This document shows positions 1 to 6,578 of a DNA stretch of 20,267 bases, piece after piece (positions within the stretch are counted from its first letter, which is position 1; each line of letters begins with the position of its first letter). The stretch comes from JAAZZIT01 sp964480525. Lineage in GTDB: Bacteria > Bacillota > Clostridia > Oscillospirales > Ruminococcaceae. The notes under the pieces were generated by a model that saw only the letters and a program-made list of their open reading frames with translations, was not told the origin of the DNA and made no database searches. The translations under genes were made by a program, and so were the position numbers. Location of the stretch: assembly GCA_964480525.1 (NCBI GenBank), contig CAYZOV010000029.1, forward strand, positions 1 through 20,267, read 5' to 3'.

Positions 1-769
1 GCCCGAACGGAATTGCCCAATATACAGACGAGAGAGTATTGCTTGAAATGTAAAGCGCAAGCAATCTCCAAAACTCCATAGGTACGTTATCATCAAAATA
101 TCCGTTCACCATACCGGAAGCAAAGAGAGGAGCTTTCTGAGCGCACCATACAATGCGGTTAAATTCTTCCCACGGATCACCGTAATCGTTACGGTTAAAA
201 TCAATAATGTGGAGCTGACCGTTACGGTCGATCATCATGTTACCAATGTGATAATCGCCGTGCTGATACACCTGCGGTCTGTTTTTCAGCAAATGACGGT
301 TCTCATTTATGTAGTCGATAAATGCCTGTCCGTTTTCATACTTGATGGGGCACTCACCGTAATTTTTGATTTTATAATCCATTTTGCGGTTAAAACGGAT
401 TTCCCAATCCTCTTGTGTTGCAGGAGCAGGGATGGAGTGGATCTTGCGAAGAATACGTCCCGCTTCCAAGCCATATACATACTGTTCGGTATCAGAATAG
501 CCCGACATGACCTGTTCTGCATCTTCACCGTCAATCCAACTTTGGATGGAATATACGCCATCCTCACAAGTGCCAAACTCGATAGGCTGGCACATAGGTA
601 CACCAAAGGAGGCAACCTGTTTCATCATGTTAAACTCAGACTGCTTTGTGTCGTGCTGTGCAATATCGGAAACACGCAAAAGATAACGTGTGCCGTTTTC
701 ATCGGTAACACAGTATTTTTTATCACTTGACCAGCCTTTGTTTATTGGTTCTTTCGTTACAAAATTCAT
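1..769 (-). CDS. Aminoglycoside phosphotransferase-fold kinase (APH family), 3' end beyond the window
   Basis: The frame is open from an ATG at 769 down to the window edge (256 codons seen), so the C-terminus is missing. A GGAG ribosome binding site lies 7-8 bases before the ATG. The protein has the APH/choline-kinase catalytic loop HGDYHIGN (residues 170-177; H170, D172, N177) and the following metal-binding Asp in IIDFN (D190), then a GDPWEEF stretch typical of the family. The N-lobe contains a TRYLLRVSD strand consistent with the ATP-binding Lys/Arg position. Members phosphorylate small molecules: aminoglycosides, macrolides, choline, homoserine or sugars. The substrate cannot be told from sequence, so antibiotic resistance should not be assumed. 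It is the last visible gene of the minus-strand rlmD operon, 17 bases after the S51-type gene. Confidence 0.85.
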   Translation of the reverse strand, partial: MNFVTKEPINKGWSSDKKYCVTDENGTRYLLRVSDIAQHDTKQSEFNMMKQVASFGVPMCQPIEFGTCEDGVYSIQSWIDGEDAEQVMSGYSDTEQYVYGLEAGRILRKIHSIPAPATQEDWEIRFNRKMDYKIKNYGECPIKYENGQAFIDYINENRHLLKNRPQVYQHGDYHIGNMMIDRNGQLHIIDFNRNDYGDPWEEFNRIVWCAQKAPLFASGMVNGYFDDNVPMEFWRLLALYISSNTLSSVYWAIPFG

Positions 770-786
770 ATCTTTTCTCCGTAGCT

Positions 787-1455
787 CTATATGCCAAACA
801 CCTTGACATCACCGAGCAGTTTAAGGTTTCCATTATCCACGAGAATTGCGCCAGATCGCACAGCGGTTGCGTACACGGTTTTTCCACGTTCAGCAAGCAC
901 ACGCTGTATCGACTCATCCTGTACCGCCGTTCCCTCATAGTGGACTTCCATATAAAAATCATTTAGATAAGGAAGCCCCTCATAATACTTAAATTCGGGG
1001 TAATCATCATCGGGAGACAAATGGTACTCTGCTAACTGAATGACAGCACCGGCGCTATAGCCCACCAGAATCCCATCATGTTTCATCAAAATATCGTATA
1101 AATCGAACTCTTTAATTCGATCCATCATTCTGTCCGGCAAACCACCGAGGAAATAAACTATGTCTGCGTTCTTGATTTTTTGAGCTGCAGATTCCTTTGT
1201 GTCGGTAAAATAATTGATAAAGTTAATATTTATTTCCGGGATGCCGTAAGCAGTAAAGCCTCCAACGATCCCGTTGTGATATTTGCCACATTCCTTGCTA
1301 TACAAAGCATTCCAATCCGACAAGGATTTTACACGGTTGTCTCTAAAAGAGAACGCCACGACCGCAACAGAATGATTTGGCTGTATGTAGTTTTTTAATT
1401 CGTCATAGAGCCAAGGTGCATCTATGTCAAATCCTTCAAGTAAAATGTTAATCAT
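787..1455 (-). CDS. Peptidase S51 / dipeptidase E-like protein (class I glutamine amidotransferase-like fold)
   Basis: A 222-residue cytoplasmic protein. It has the nucleophile elbow GYSAGAV (S134) and the preceding YFLGG strand (101-105) of peptidase S51 (PepE, cyanophycinase). H172 in EVHYEG is a candidate catalytic His. S51 enzymes are serine hydrolases that cleave Asp-X dipeptides or cyanophycin; many clostridial relatives have unknown substrates. The frame stays open upstream to a TTG at 1500, but GGAGGT at 1465-1470 sits 9 bases before the ATG at 1455, which I take as the start; this also removes an overlap with rlmD. It lies 41 bases after rlmD and 17 bases before the kinase gene, so the three are probably one transcript. 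Confidence 0.8.
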   Translation of the reverse strand: MINILLEGFDIDAPWLYDELKNYIQPNHSVAVVAFSFRDNRVKSLSDWNALYSKECGKYHNGIVGGFTAYGIPEININFINYFTDTKESAAQKIKNADIVYFLGGLPDRMMDRIKEFDLYDILMKHDGILVGYSAGAVIQLAEYHLSPDDDYPEFKYYEGLPYLNDFYMEVHYEGTAVQDESIQRVLAERGKTVYATAVRSGAILVDNGNLKLLGDVKVFGI

Positions 1456-1496
1456 GGATTGTCTACCTCCTGCCAGGAAAATATAGCTATACACCG

Positions 1497-2915
1497 TCAA
1501 ATCATACCGAAGTGCTTCAATGCCTCCTTGATTGCTTTTTCTTTATCTGGCGGGCATTGGGGCTGTTTAGCGTCCTCAGACTTCGACTTATTGTAATTCT
1601 CACGCTCAATGATACCGCACTGTTGTTTTACCTGTGCGATATACAAGCTGCTGACTTTCAAGCCGCTATGCTTCAGCACATAATCCTTGATCTCTTGATA
1701 GGTAGCTTTCTTTTCCGCATCGGTCAAATCCAACTCATCCAGATTCAACTCTACTTCAATATGATGGTCGACATTAAGTTTGGACAATAAGCATACCGTC
1801 TCAACATGCCTTGTATGTGGGAACATATCCACAGGTTGGATTTTTTGTGCGTGATAGCCTAAGTTTCTTAAAATTTTCAAATCACGCTCCAAAGTGTCAA
1901 TTCCACAGGAAATGTATACGATTTTTTTAGGCGACAGCTTTGCTATGCTTTCCAAAAAACGCTTGTCGCTGCCTTGACGTGGAGGGTCGGTGAAAACTAC
2001 GTCACAGCTTTCGCCTGCCTCTGCAAGCCCTTGGGCAAATCTTCCCGAATCCTCGTTTACAAACGTAATGTTCTCAATCCCGTTTTCCTTGGCATTTTTC
2101 TTTGCGTCCGAAATCGCCTTTTTGTTAAGCTCCACACCCATCACTTCGCCACAAAAATCCGACGCAATTATGCCGATTGTTCCCGTTCCGCAGTAACAGT
2201 CAAGCACTCGGTCGGTCTTTTTAAGCTGGGCAAACTCAATCGCTTTGCTGTACAAAATCTCCGTCTGGACGGGGTTTACCTGATAAAAGGACTGTACCGA
2301 AATCTTGAATTTCTTGCCACATAGCTCGTCCTCTATGTACCCTTTGCCACAAAGGATAAATTCCTGTTCGCCCAATGTGAGGGGCAGGGGATTTGTGCAA
2401 ACATTCTGCACAACTGTCGTAATGCACGGATGAGCCTTTTTTAACGCATTTACGAAATTTTTCTTTGACGGAAACTCGGGCTTTGACGTGACAATGCACA
2501 CCAAATATTCCCCACTCTTGAAACCTTTTCGCACCATAACGTGGCGAATTAAACCTCTGCCTGTGTTCGGGTTAAATGGAAAAAGCTTGAACGAACGCAT
2601 TAAAATTCGGATTGTAGAGATGATTTTGTCGGCTTGTAAATCCTCAATGTGACAGCTTTCACAAGGGATAATTTTGCCACTGTTCGATTGAAAAATCCCC
2701 GAGATAATCTGGCGATTTGTGTTTGTGTAAAAGCCGTGCTGAACCTTGTTTCGGTAGTGGTATGGATTTTCCATACCGATGATAGGCTCGATATTGCAAA
2801 ATTTGCCCAAAAGCCTCTGTGCTTTTTCCTGTTTCCATTCAAGCTGACGGGCGTAATCCATATCAAGCTGACACCCACCACAACGTTTAAAAAGCTTGCA
2901 TTTATTTTCAACCAT
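1497..2915 (-). CDS. rlmD: 23S rRNA (uracil-5-)-methyltransferase, RlmD/TrmA family, with extra C-terminal module
   Basis: A 472-residue SAM-dependent enzyme forming m5U in 23S rRNA. Visible parts are an N-terminal Fe-S cysteine set (C6, C12, C15 in CX5CGGC, plus C85 or C88), SAM motif I LDCYCGTGTIG (238-248), DPPRQG (310-315), the catalytic Cys in VYISCG (C337), and the general base in HTRHVET (E372). The N-terminal TRAM domain of E. coli RlmD is absent, as in many Firmicutes. The family fold normally ends near residue 380 (VCLLSKL). Here about 92 more residues follow (381-472), running from VDHHIEVELNLDEL to KEALKHFGMI, a helical, charged tail I associate from memory with other clostridial proteins. 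The start ATG at 2915 has AGGAG 6 bases upstream. A promoter lies at 2946-2974. Which uracil it modifies is inferred from the family. Confidence 0.9.
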   Translation of the reverse strand: MVENKCKLFKRCGGCQLDMDYARQLEWKQEKAQRLLGKFCNIEPIIGMENPYHYRNKVQHGFYTNTNRQIISGIFQSNSGKIIPCESCHIEDLQADKIISTIRILMRSFKLFPFNPNTGRGLIRHVMVRKGFKSGEYLVCIVTSKPEFPSKKNFVNALKKAHPCITTVVQNVCTNPLPLTLGEQEFILCGKGYIEDELCGKKFKISVQSFYQVNPVQTEILYSKAIEFAQLKKTDRVLDCYCGTGTIGIIASDFCGEVMGVELNKKAISDAKKNAKENGIENITFVNEDSGRFAQGLAEAGESCDVVFTDPPRQGSDKRFLESIAKLSPKKIVYISCGIDTLERDLKILRNLGYHAQKIQPVDMFPHTRHVETVCLLSKLNVDHHIEVELNLDELDLTDAEKKATYQEIKDYVLKHSGLKVSSLYIAQVKQQCGIIERENYNKSKSEDAKQPQCPPDKEKAIKEALKHFGMI

Positions 2916-2945
2916 AATTTTCTCCTGTGTTTTATCTTTTTTAAC

Positions 2946-2974
2946 AGTATAACACTTTTTGCTTGTTTATGCAA
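2946..2974 (-). promoter_or_regulatory. Promoter of the rlmD operon
   Basis: Read on the minus strand: TTGCAT (-35, 2974-2969), a 17-base spacer, and TATACT (-10, 2951-2946). The expected start is near 2939, about 24 bases before the rlmD ATG. GCTTG/CAAGC arms (2961-2976) overlap the -35 element. Confidence 0.75.
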
Positions 2975-3019
2975 GCCTTTGTGAAGTGAGATTTTACCAT
3001 TTAAAACAGGAAAAATCGG

Positions 3020-3041
3020 CTATAAATTTGAAAATTTATAG
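3020..3041. repeat. AT-rich palindrome between divergent promoters
   Basis: Perfect inverted repeat CTATAAATTT / AAATTTATAG with a 2-base GA centre. It lies between the divergent rlmD (2946-2974) and cohesin (3112-3140) promoters, about 70 bases upstream of the cohesin -35. It could be a regulator binding site; no protein is implied. The rest of 2985-3110 is AT-rich with no gene I can support. Confidence 0.5.
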
Positions 3042-3111
3042 TGCATTATATTTTAAAAAAATGAACGGCAAATTATTCATGACGAAAATTCAATCATTCA
3101 TTACATTCCTA

Positions 3112-3140
3112 TTGACAATCAAAATCGGGGGGGGTATACT
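3112..3140 (+). promoter_or_regulatory. Cohesin-gene promoter with a G8 tract in its spacer
   Basis: TTGACA (3112-3117), a 17-base spacer and TATACT (3135-3140), nearly consensus. The spacer ends in eight consecutive G (3127-3134) directly against the -10. Homopolymer slippage would change the spacer length and hence promoter strength, as is known for phase-variable Neisseria porA. Confidence 0.85.
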
Positions 3141-3144
3141 TTAT

Positions 3145-3182
3145 TTGTAAACAATGTAATAATATGCCATTGTTGTTTACAA
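3145..3182 (+). promoter_or_regulatory. Imperfect hairpin in the 5' leader of the cohesin gene
   Basis: TTGTAAAC (3145-3152) pairs with GTTTACAA (3175-3182), and the stem can continue with A-T and G-T pairs towards CATTG. It begins at the predicted transcription start (about 3147). It is either a 5' stabilising mRNA hairpin or an operator. The ribosome binding site AAGGAG (3194-3199) lies outside it. Confidence 0.5.
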
Positions 3183-3208
3183 TTTTAACAAAAAAGGAGA
3201 TGTAAATT

Positions 3209-3850
3209 ATGGCAAAAGGAAAAATGATAGCAACATTTACGGCGTTTGCTGTTGTGCTATCAGGTATGGCTTTGGCACAGTCGCAGGTTAGCGCAGATGA
3301 AAGTAAACCTACAATCTACGCAACCGAAGTTTCTGCCAATGCCGGTGAAACAACATATGTATCTGTCGGTCTTGAAAACAATACGGGTATTGTTTCGGCA
3401 CAGATAAATGTGGAGTACGACAAGGACGTGGTTGAACTTGTCGGGGTAAAGGATTCGGGGGTTTTTGACAACCAATGGCACAACAACGACACATCAAAGA
3501 ATCCTTATACTTTGTCGTGGAGTTCTGACACAGCAAAAGAAAACATTACGTTCAACGGTGAAATTGCTTTGTTGGAATTTAAGGTTTTGGATAGTGCCAA
3601 AAAAGGAACGGTTTGTCCTATCAAAATAACATTTGATGAAGAAAATATCTATGATTTTGACCTTCAAAATGTTGCTTTTGAAACCGTTGACGGTTCAATT
3701 ACGGTAGCTAATTCCGGAAGTGCTTCAAATGACAAAACGCCAAACACAGGTAGTTATACTAGCCTTTGGGCATTGTCAACATTGTTGCTGGCAGTCGGAA
3801 TAACTGTTGCTGCAGGAAATTATAAAACAAAAATGAAGAAAATTAAGTAA
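3209..3850 (+). CDS. Single-cohesin cell-surface protein with sortase-type C-terminus (ScaE-like)
   Basis: 213 residues. Order: N-terminal signal peptide (cleavage likely after VSA, about residue 29); one cohesin domain (about 34-167) with the family pattern of an N-terminal strand PTIYATEV, NNTGIVSAQINVEYD and the PYTLSW strand; a short SGSASNDK linker; TPNTG (177-181); a hydrophobic helix (about 183-202); and a basic tail KTKMKKIK. TPNTG plus helix plus basic end is a variant of the LPXTG sorting signal, so the cohesin is probably attached to the cell wall. Its role would be to bind a dockerin-bearing protein and hold it on the surface. The architecture matches ScaE of Ruminococcus flavefaciens; equivalence is inferred from layout only. 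ATG 3209 has AAGGAG 9 bases upstream. It is followed after 12 bases by a dockerin gene. Confidence 0.88.
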   Translation: MAKGKMIATFTAFAVVLSGMALAQSQVSADESKPTIYATEVSANAGETTYVSVGLENNTGIVSAQINVEYDKDVVELVGVKDSGVFDNQWHNNDTSKNPYTLSWSSDTAKENITFNGEIALLEFKVLDSAKKGTVCPIKITFDEENIYDFDLQNVAFETVDGSITVANSGSASNDKTPNTGSYTSLWALSTLLLAVGITVAAGNYKTKMKKIK

Positions 3851-3862
3851 GGAGGGTTATTT

Positions 3863-4846
3863 ATGAAATTAAAGAACAGGCTTTTGGCTTTTGCGACGTC
3901 AACAATGATGATTATGTCAATCATGCCTGCAACGGTCTGGGCGGAAGATTCCGAAGTCGACCATATCGAACTTATTACACCGACAGAGTATAAGTTCATA
4001 GAAAATTATTACGGAAACTATGAAATTGACGATAACGGTGAAGAATATTTTTATTATTACTATGCAGGCATGGATAATATCTATTTTAACGACGCACAGA
4101 TTGAAATATTCTACAAAGACGGTACTTCAACAGTAGGAAACGTTGATTATTTTTATGTTGACGGTTATGAAATAGAAGTTGAAGATAATCAAGATAAAAA
4201 CCACTGGAAACTAGGTGACGATAATGTTGTAACTATTTCTTATCGTGGTTGTGAAACGACAATGAATGTTTCGGTTATCGAAAACCCTGTTGACCATATC
4301 GAAGTTGAAAAGGCTTCCGAATACAAGATTAAGGAAAACGAGGGCGGAGATTTTGATGTTGATGACAATGGCGAATCGTTTTATTTTTATTATCTGATTA
4401 CAAAATGGGGTGAAACAAATCTCATCGGTGACGCACAGATAAAGATTATCTACAAAGACGGAACAACACAAATTGCTAATGTCGGAGAATATGTAAACGG
4501 TTATGAAGTGATATGTGATAATTCAACTCAGTACGAAAAGCATTGGACTGTTGGCAACGACAACGAAGTTATACTTAGCTATTTGGGTAAAACTGTTTCG
4601 ACGTATGTTACTGTTGTTGATTCGGAACAGGGCTTGCTTGGAGATATTTTCTCTGACGGAAAAATCGACAATGACGACTTGGAAATATTTGCAAAATACC
4701 TTGCAGGTTGGAACATTGAAGAAAATGTTGATACGTCTGCAATGGATTTGAACGGGGACGGCGTAGTTAATTCAAAGGATAGAACAATCCTTGCAAGACA
4801 TATTGCAGGTTGGGAAAATTATGATGAATTGCCGTTCAAAGTATAA
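3863..4846 (+). CDS. Secreted dockerin protein with two tandem Ig-like repeats
   Basis: 327 residues: signal peptide (cleavage near VWA, residue 27), two homologous repeats (about 32-140 and 143-252) and a C-terminal type I-like dockerin (about 257-320). Each repeat starts VDHIE, has an acidic, aromatic-rich middle, YKDGT, HW..G.(D)N and a closing beta strand, resembling bacterial Ig-like domains of clostridial surface proteins. The second dockerin calcium loop is canonical (D295, N297, D299, N303, D306). The first has F263 where Asn/Asp is usual (D261, F263, D265, D269, D272). The dockerin helices are near-duplicates ending YLAGW and HIAGW. No catalytic domain is visible, so it is an adaptor, adhesin or structural partner, plausibly docking to the cohesin encoded just upstream. 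GGAGG lies 7 bases before ATG 3863. Confidence 0.85.
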   Translation: MKLKNRLLAFATSTMMIMSIMPATVWAEDSEVDHIELITPTEYKFIENYYGNYEIDDNGEEYFYYYYAGMDNIYFNDAQIEIFYKDGTSTVGNVDYFYVDGYEIEVEDNQDKNHWKLGDDNVVTISYRGCETTMNVSVIENPVDHIEVEKASEYKIKENEGGDFDVDDNGESFYFYYLITKWGETNLIGDAQIKIIYKDGTTQIANVGEYVNGYEVICDNSTQYEKHWTVGNDNEVILSYLGKTVSTYVTVVDSEQGLLGDIFSDGKIDNDDLEIFAKYLAGWNIEENVDTSAMDLNGDGVVNSKDRTILARHIAGWENYDELPFKV

Positions 4847-4907
4847 GGTGTCGCCTGAAATATTTAAATATTAAAATGAAATTGTATTAGATTTTTGTAT
4901 TTGTTCT

Positions 4908-4942
4908 CCCACGCACTCTTTACGGGTGTGTGGGATTTTTTT
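4908..4942 (+). terminator. Intrinsic terminator of the cohesin-dockerin operon
   Basis: CCCACGCAC (4908-4916) pairs with GTGTGTGGG (4926-4934) through one G-T pair, 9-base loop, followed after one A by seven T. Confidence 0.9.
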
Positions 4943-4983
4943 AAAACCAAGAAAGACCGCTTTTACACGGTCTTTCTCGGTTT
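4943..4983 (-). terminator. Terminator hairpin of the minus-strand small RNA
   Basis: A 10-bp perfect stem, AGAAAGACCG (4950-4959) with CGGTCTTTCT (4968-4977), extends to 16 bp with one mismatch (4944-4983). On the minus strand it ends in GGTTTT. The T run is short (four). It sits back-to-back with the dockerin terminator. Confidence 0.7.
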
Positions 4984-5038
4984 AGAAATGGGGTATGTTT
5001 TTAAGAGGATTACATTTAAGTTAGCCACAGCTAACTCT
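4943..5038 (-). ncRNA. Candidate small non-coding RNA, about 95 nt
   Basis: A minus-strand transcription unit in the 381-base gap between the dockerin gene and the NlpC/P60 gene. A promoter (5045-5073) predicts a start near 5038. The RNA would begin with hairpin AGTTAGC-TGTG-GCTAACT (5036-5019), continue with about 35 mostly unpaired bases carrying CCUCUU and ACCCC, and end in the strong hairpin at 4944-4983. The only AUG is followed at once by UAA, so it does not encode a protein. The C-rich single-stranded stretches could pair with purine-rich ribosome binding sites, as trans-acting sRNAs do; this is inference. I do not recognise a named RNA family. Confidence 0.6.
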
Positions 5039-5044
5039 GTTAAT

Positions 5045-5073
5045 ATAATATCACAGCTTTTTGGGTTTGTCAA
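5045..5073 (-). promoter_or_regulatory. Promoter of the small RNA
   Basis: On the minus strand: perfect TTGACA (5073-5068), a 17-base spacer and TATTAT (5050-5045). No open reading frame follows it before the terminator at 4943-4983. Confidence 0.75.
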
Positions 5074-5136
5074 TAGGTTTTTGAGAAAAATTTCGATTTT
5101 TTTGCAAAAAAATTATTACAAATAGTTTCAAAAAGG

Positions 5137-5165
5137 TTGCAATCTGTAACTTTTTGTGCTAGAAT
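5137..5165 (+). promoter_or_regulatory. Promoter of the NlpC/P60 gene
   Basis: TTGCAA (5137-5142), 17-base spacer, TAGAAT (5160-5165) with an upstream TG making an extended -10. A 9-bp leader hairpin with one wobble pair (5176-5184 with 5189-5197) lies just after the start site. Confidence 0.75.
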
Positions 5166-5227
5166 ATACTAAATAGGGTTTTGCAAAGGCAAAATCCGTC
5201 GTCTAATTAAACGTGAAAGGATATTTT

Positions 5228-6568
5228 ATGCGAAAACTAAAATCAGTTGTTGCAAGCGTGGTTGCGTTTTTGATTTGCTGTTTTGCCGTAATTAACCCGT
5301 CGCAAGGGTATGTTTCGGACGTTTCGGCAACGCCTATGGACGAACAGATTACCGAATATCAGCAAAAACTTAACGAACTTGAACAAAAAGAACAGGAAAT
5401 TAAGGACAAGCTTGCTAACACGGAAGATTCAATCGAATATGAAAAAGAACGTCAGGAACTTCTTGACCAACAGATAACAAATACTTTTGACACAATTAGC
5501 ACCATGCAGGGGTATGTTGCGGATTTGGAGGACGAAATCGCAAAACTTGACGACCAAATACGACAGGCGGAAAAGGAAATTGCCGACCGTGAGGAGGAAA
5601 TTTCACAGGGAATTGAGGACTTCGGGTTGCGACTTCGTGCCATGTATGTTGCGGGAAACGACAGTTATGCTAACGTAATTATCGGTTCGGGAGATTTTTA
5701 CGACACGCTTATGAGGGTTGAACTGGTTAAACGTGTGGCTTCGTATGACAACAAAGTTATTGACGAACTTATCGACTTGAAAAAGGTTCAGGAAGCCGAA
5801 GTGCAAGCATTGGAAATAAAGCGCAACGAAATTTCGGAGAAAATGGAAGAATATTCAGCCGAACTTGTTACGCTTTCTCAAAAGCAGGAAGAACTGGAAT
5901 CTTTGTACGAAGAAAGTACAAAGAGCATGGAAGAACTTGAAAAATGGCAAAGTGAATATTTTGAACAACAACAGCAACTTGCTTCGGACAAAAACGACGC
6001 ACAGGCTTCGCTTGAACAGCTTGAAAAAGAAAAGGCTGAATTTGAACGACGTCAGCAGGAACTTTTGGAAGAACAAAAACGTAAGGAAGAAGAACAAAAA
6101 CGTCAGGAAGCATTGGGCAACACAACTCCGCCGACTGACGGCACCGAAACAGACAACGGAAACAACGACGATTATTCCGACGAAGTGTACACGGGTGATG
6201 TAAATACTGTTATTGCAATGGCAAAAAGTATGGTTGGCGGAAGATATAATTTAGGTTCTGCCACGCCGACGGTTTCGGACTGTTCGGGACTTACAATGCA
6301 ATGTTATGCCAAAATCGGCGTAAAACTTCCTCACAAAGCGTCCATGCAGGCGAATTACGGCAGGGCGGTTTCCTATGACGAAATGCAACCCGGAGATTTG
6401 ATTTTTTACGGCGGAAGCAGTTATTCTTCCATTTATCATGTGGCGCTTTATATCGGCGACGGCAAAATTATTCACGCCGAGGGTTACAGCACGGGCATAG
6501 TGGTGTCTTATTCTGACACCGTAGCAAGATATAACCATATTACGGTTATAAAAAGATTGGTGGAATAG
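5228..6568 (+). CDS. Secreted coiled-coil NlpC/P60 peptidoglycan endopeptidase
   Basis: 446 residues. A signal peptide (about 1-34) is followed by long coiled coils (about 37-135 and 175-298) around a short ordered region (LRLRAMYVAGNDSYANVI), then a Pro/Thr/Asp-rich linker (about 299-322) and an NlpC/P60 domain (about 325-446). The catalytic Cys is in SDCSGL (C352), the His in IYHVALYIG (H404), and H416 is the likely third residue. Such enzymes cut within stem peptides (for example D-Glu-meso-DAP). The N-terminal half resembles PcsB/CwlO proteins, whose coiled coil links hydrolysis to the divisome or FtsEX; no ftsEX is nearby. A GTG at 5213 is open in frame, but GAAAGGA (5215-5221) is spaced properly for ATG 5228. 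The next gene starts 10 bases later. Confidence 0.9.
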   Translation: MRKLKSVVASVVAFLICCFAVINPSQGYVSDVSATPMDEQITEYQQKLNELEQKEQEIKDKLANTEDSIEYEKERQELLDQQITNTFDTISTMQGYVADLEDEIAKLDDQIRQAEKEIADREEEISQGIEDFGLRLRAMYVAGNDSYANVIIGSGDFYDTLMRVELVKRVASYDNKVIDELIDLKKVQEAEVQALEIKRNEISEKMEEYSAELVTLSQKQEELESLYEESTKSMEELEKWQSEYFEQQQQLASDKNDAQASLEQLEKEKAEFERRQQELLEEQKRKEEEQKRQEALGNTTPPTDGTETDNGNNDDYSDEVYTGDVNTVIAMAKSMVGGRYNLGSATPTVSDCSGLTMQCYAKIGVKLPHKASMQANYGRAVSYDEMQPGDLIFYGGSSYSSIYHVALYIGDGKIIHAEGYSTGIVVSYSDTVARYNHITVIKRLVE

Positions 6569-6578
6569 GGTGAATTTT

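Noticed and set aside
209..730. Plus-strand open frame of 173 codons
   Set aside because: It lies antisense to the APH-fold kinase, whose catalytic motifs are clear on the minus strand; no ribosome binding site or family match.
1..769. Antibiotic resistance gene
   Set aside because: The APH fold is shared by many metabolic kinases; nothing visible ties this one to a known resistance enzyme.
1456..1500. Longer N-terminus of the S51-like protein from TTG 1500
   Set aside because: The GGAGGT ribosome binding site lies inside that extension and fits ATG 1455; the same reasoning moves the starts to 5228, 6579 and 16827 in three other genes.
3173..3191. Clostridial Rex-like half sites TTGTTTA and TTAACAA in the cohesin leader
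   Set aside because: The arms are separated by five bases, not four, and the left arm has a mismatch, so the symmetry is wrong; it is more likely part of the leader hairpin region.
5855..6203. Long open frames on both strands inside the NlpC/P60 coiled coil
   Set aside because: They are low-complexity shadows of the Glu/Lys/Gln-rich coiled-coil codons.
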